A stretch of 33,589 bases of DNA from assembly GCA_011090425.1 (NCBI GenBank), contig PHGD01000044.1, positions 1 to 33,589 on the forward strand, written 5' to 3'. This document shows, piece after piece, positions 32,790-33,589 of the stretch; within the stretch, counting starts at the first letter, position 1; each line of letters starts with the position of its first letter. Source of the DNA: Nitrospira sp. LK70 (GTDB lineage Bacteria > Nitrospirota > Nitrospiria > Nitrospirales > Nitrospiraceae). The notes under the pieces are model-generated. The model was not told the DNA's origin, made no database searches, and saw nothing but the letters and a program-made list of their open reading frames with translations. The position numbers were made by a program, and so were the translations under genes.

Positions 32790-32967
32790 TGAAAAACGTG
32801 TCGTAGACGCCGTACGCAAGGACCACTCCAATCAGCGTATAGTACAAGCCTGTGATTCCGCTATAATCAGGAGCCCCTCCTCCCTCTGGCGCGTTCGCCA
32901 ACGCCGGTAAAGCTTGGACGAGCAGAGCCCCCAGTAACAGACTTGTTCGCGAAAGTTGCCGTTTCAT
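32779..32967 (-). CDS. Small exported/membrane protein of unknown function
   Basis: A 62-residue protein from the ATG at 32965-32967, with GGGGGTAGAG just upstream; the longer frame to 33072 has no support. It has a signal peptide (SRTSLLLGALLVQALPALA, ending ALANA), then a short Gly/Pro stretch (PEGGGAPDYSGI) and one transmembrane helix (GLYYTLIGVVLAYGVYDTFF) with a basic end KKS. I do not recognise a family. It could be a subunit of an envelope complex. It is convergent with tesA. Confidence 0.65.
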   Translation of the reverse strand: MKRQLSRTSLLLGALLVQALPALANAPEGGGAPDYSGITGLYYTLIGVVLAYGVYDTFFKKS

Positions 32968-33087
32968 CTCTACCCCCTTCCAAATCCACACAATAAAAGT
33001 GTGATGCATTCTACTGGATGCCGGCTTGAAGGCGCAAGCTGAATCGAGTCGAGGGAGAATCGGTATAAGCAAGGGCGGGGCAATTTG

Positions 33088-33558
33088 CTATTCAAGGCGA
33101 GGAAGCGAAACGGCTGACTGAAGTGCCTCAGCCACATCCTTAAACGAGCTGACAAGCTTATCGAGCTGAGAGCCCTTCTGGAGCACATCGTCCGTAACAG
33201 CCCGCATTTGCCCTGCATGTCGTACGACTTCGGCAGTCAACTCGCTGACTCTGGTCAGCACCTCCTTGTAGGAATCCACTTCGCGTTGAAGTTCCCGAGT
33301 TGTCGCCTGCGCAGCATTGCTCTCTCGCAGAGAGGTTTGGAATTGTTGCGTGAGGCGTCCAATGTCCGACTCACGGTCTTTCAGCTGAGATTCCAGGCTC
33401 GTCATGACCTCTTCACTTTCCCTGCGCCGATCCTCAAGGTTCCTGATCGCTTGAATCCATGTTGAGATCGCTCCAGGACTGACTGCGGGAGGACCGGGAA
33501 GAGGCTCCTGCCTTTCAAGCGCTTTCGTCGCAGGTTGTAACCATTCCACAAAGACCAT
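33088..33558 (-). CDS. Coiled-coil protein of unknown function
   Basis: A 156-residue protein from the ATG at 33556-33558, so it is complete within the window. The first 30 residues are Pro-rich (PLPGPPAVSPG). From residue 31 to 135 it is a continuous coiled coil (IRNLEDRRRESEEVMTSLE, ESDIGRLTQQFQTSLRES, LQREVDSYKEVLTRVSEL), and the end is AEALQSAVSLPRLE. The second half has the look of methyl-accepting-type helices (VVRHAGQMRAVTDDVLQKGSQLDKLV) but no signalling tip. No signal peptide. Function unknown; a structural or scaffold part is possible. Confidence 0.7.
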   Translation of the reverse strand: MVFVEWLQPATKALERQEPLPGPPAVSPGAISTWIQAIRNLEDRRRESEEVMTSLESQLKDRESDIGRLTQQFQTSLRESNAAQATTRELQREVDSYKEVLTRVSELTAEVVRHAGQMRAVTDDVLQKGSQLDKLVSSFKDVAEALQSAVSLPRLE

Positions 33559-33589
33559 GATATCGCTCAGTTTTATGTCGGACGGGATC

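Noticed and set aside
1..33589. CRISPR array, insertion sequence or prophage
   Set aside because: No regularly spaced repeats, transposase or phage structural genes were seen on either strand.

Overview
The window is about 33.6 kb of ordinary, gene-dense bacterial chromosome of moderate-to-high GC. Gene content suggests a Gram-negative member of the Nitrospirota, most likely a Nitrospira-like organism. The clues are tandem bactofilins beside parAB, an AlgE-type outer-membrane porin, paired TatA proteins, a PilZ protein with a zinc ribbon, and many short c-type or lipoprotein genes. This assignment rests on family recognition and remembered synteny, not on a database search. I see no insertion sequence, prophage, CRISPR array, tRNA or rRNA.

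Layout. Bases 1-4545 hold small, mostly minus-strand genes: the end of a winged-helix protein, a cytochrome c, a DUF1264 protein, a RicT/PSP1 protein, a mini ImmA/IrrE peptidase, an EVE protein and an unknown acidic protein. They are followed by a roughly 550-base stretch holding a possible structured RNA. thrH (plus) and a large porin (minus) come next. From 18.7 kb down to 7.1 kb a long minus-strand block reads rpmH, rnpA, yidD, yidC, mnmE, mnmG, rsmG, parA, parB, bactofilin, bactofilin, mnmA, tatA, tatA. This is the classic origin-proximal cluster. A perfect sigma70 consensus promoter precedes rpmH, and two identical parS palindromes flank rsmG. dnaA is not next to rpmH.

To the right, all on the plus strand, lies a cell-wall set: a DUF4398-like lipoprotein, a YafK-like L,D-transpeptidase lipoprotein, a canonical YkuD L,D-transpeptidase, and a related protein without a catalytic cysteine. 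A sugar-phosphate operon follows: an unannotated 58-residue ORF, then pgl, glk and rpiA, coupled by 1-base gaps or 4-base overlaps. After it come an M1 aminopeptidase and a PilZ protein. The right end carries the conserved tesA / ABC ATPase / FtsX-type permease divergon, a 62-residue membrane protein and a coiled-coil protein.

How the genes work together: ribosome and tRNA maturation (RpmH, RnpA, MnmE/MnmG, MnmA, RsmG), membrane insertion and export (YidC/YidD, TatA), chromosome partitioning with a probable bactofilin scaffold (ParAB, parS, bactofilins), envelope remodelling (L,D-transpeptidases, porin, TesA/ABC), and the pentose phosphate pathway (Pgl, Glk, RpiA).
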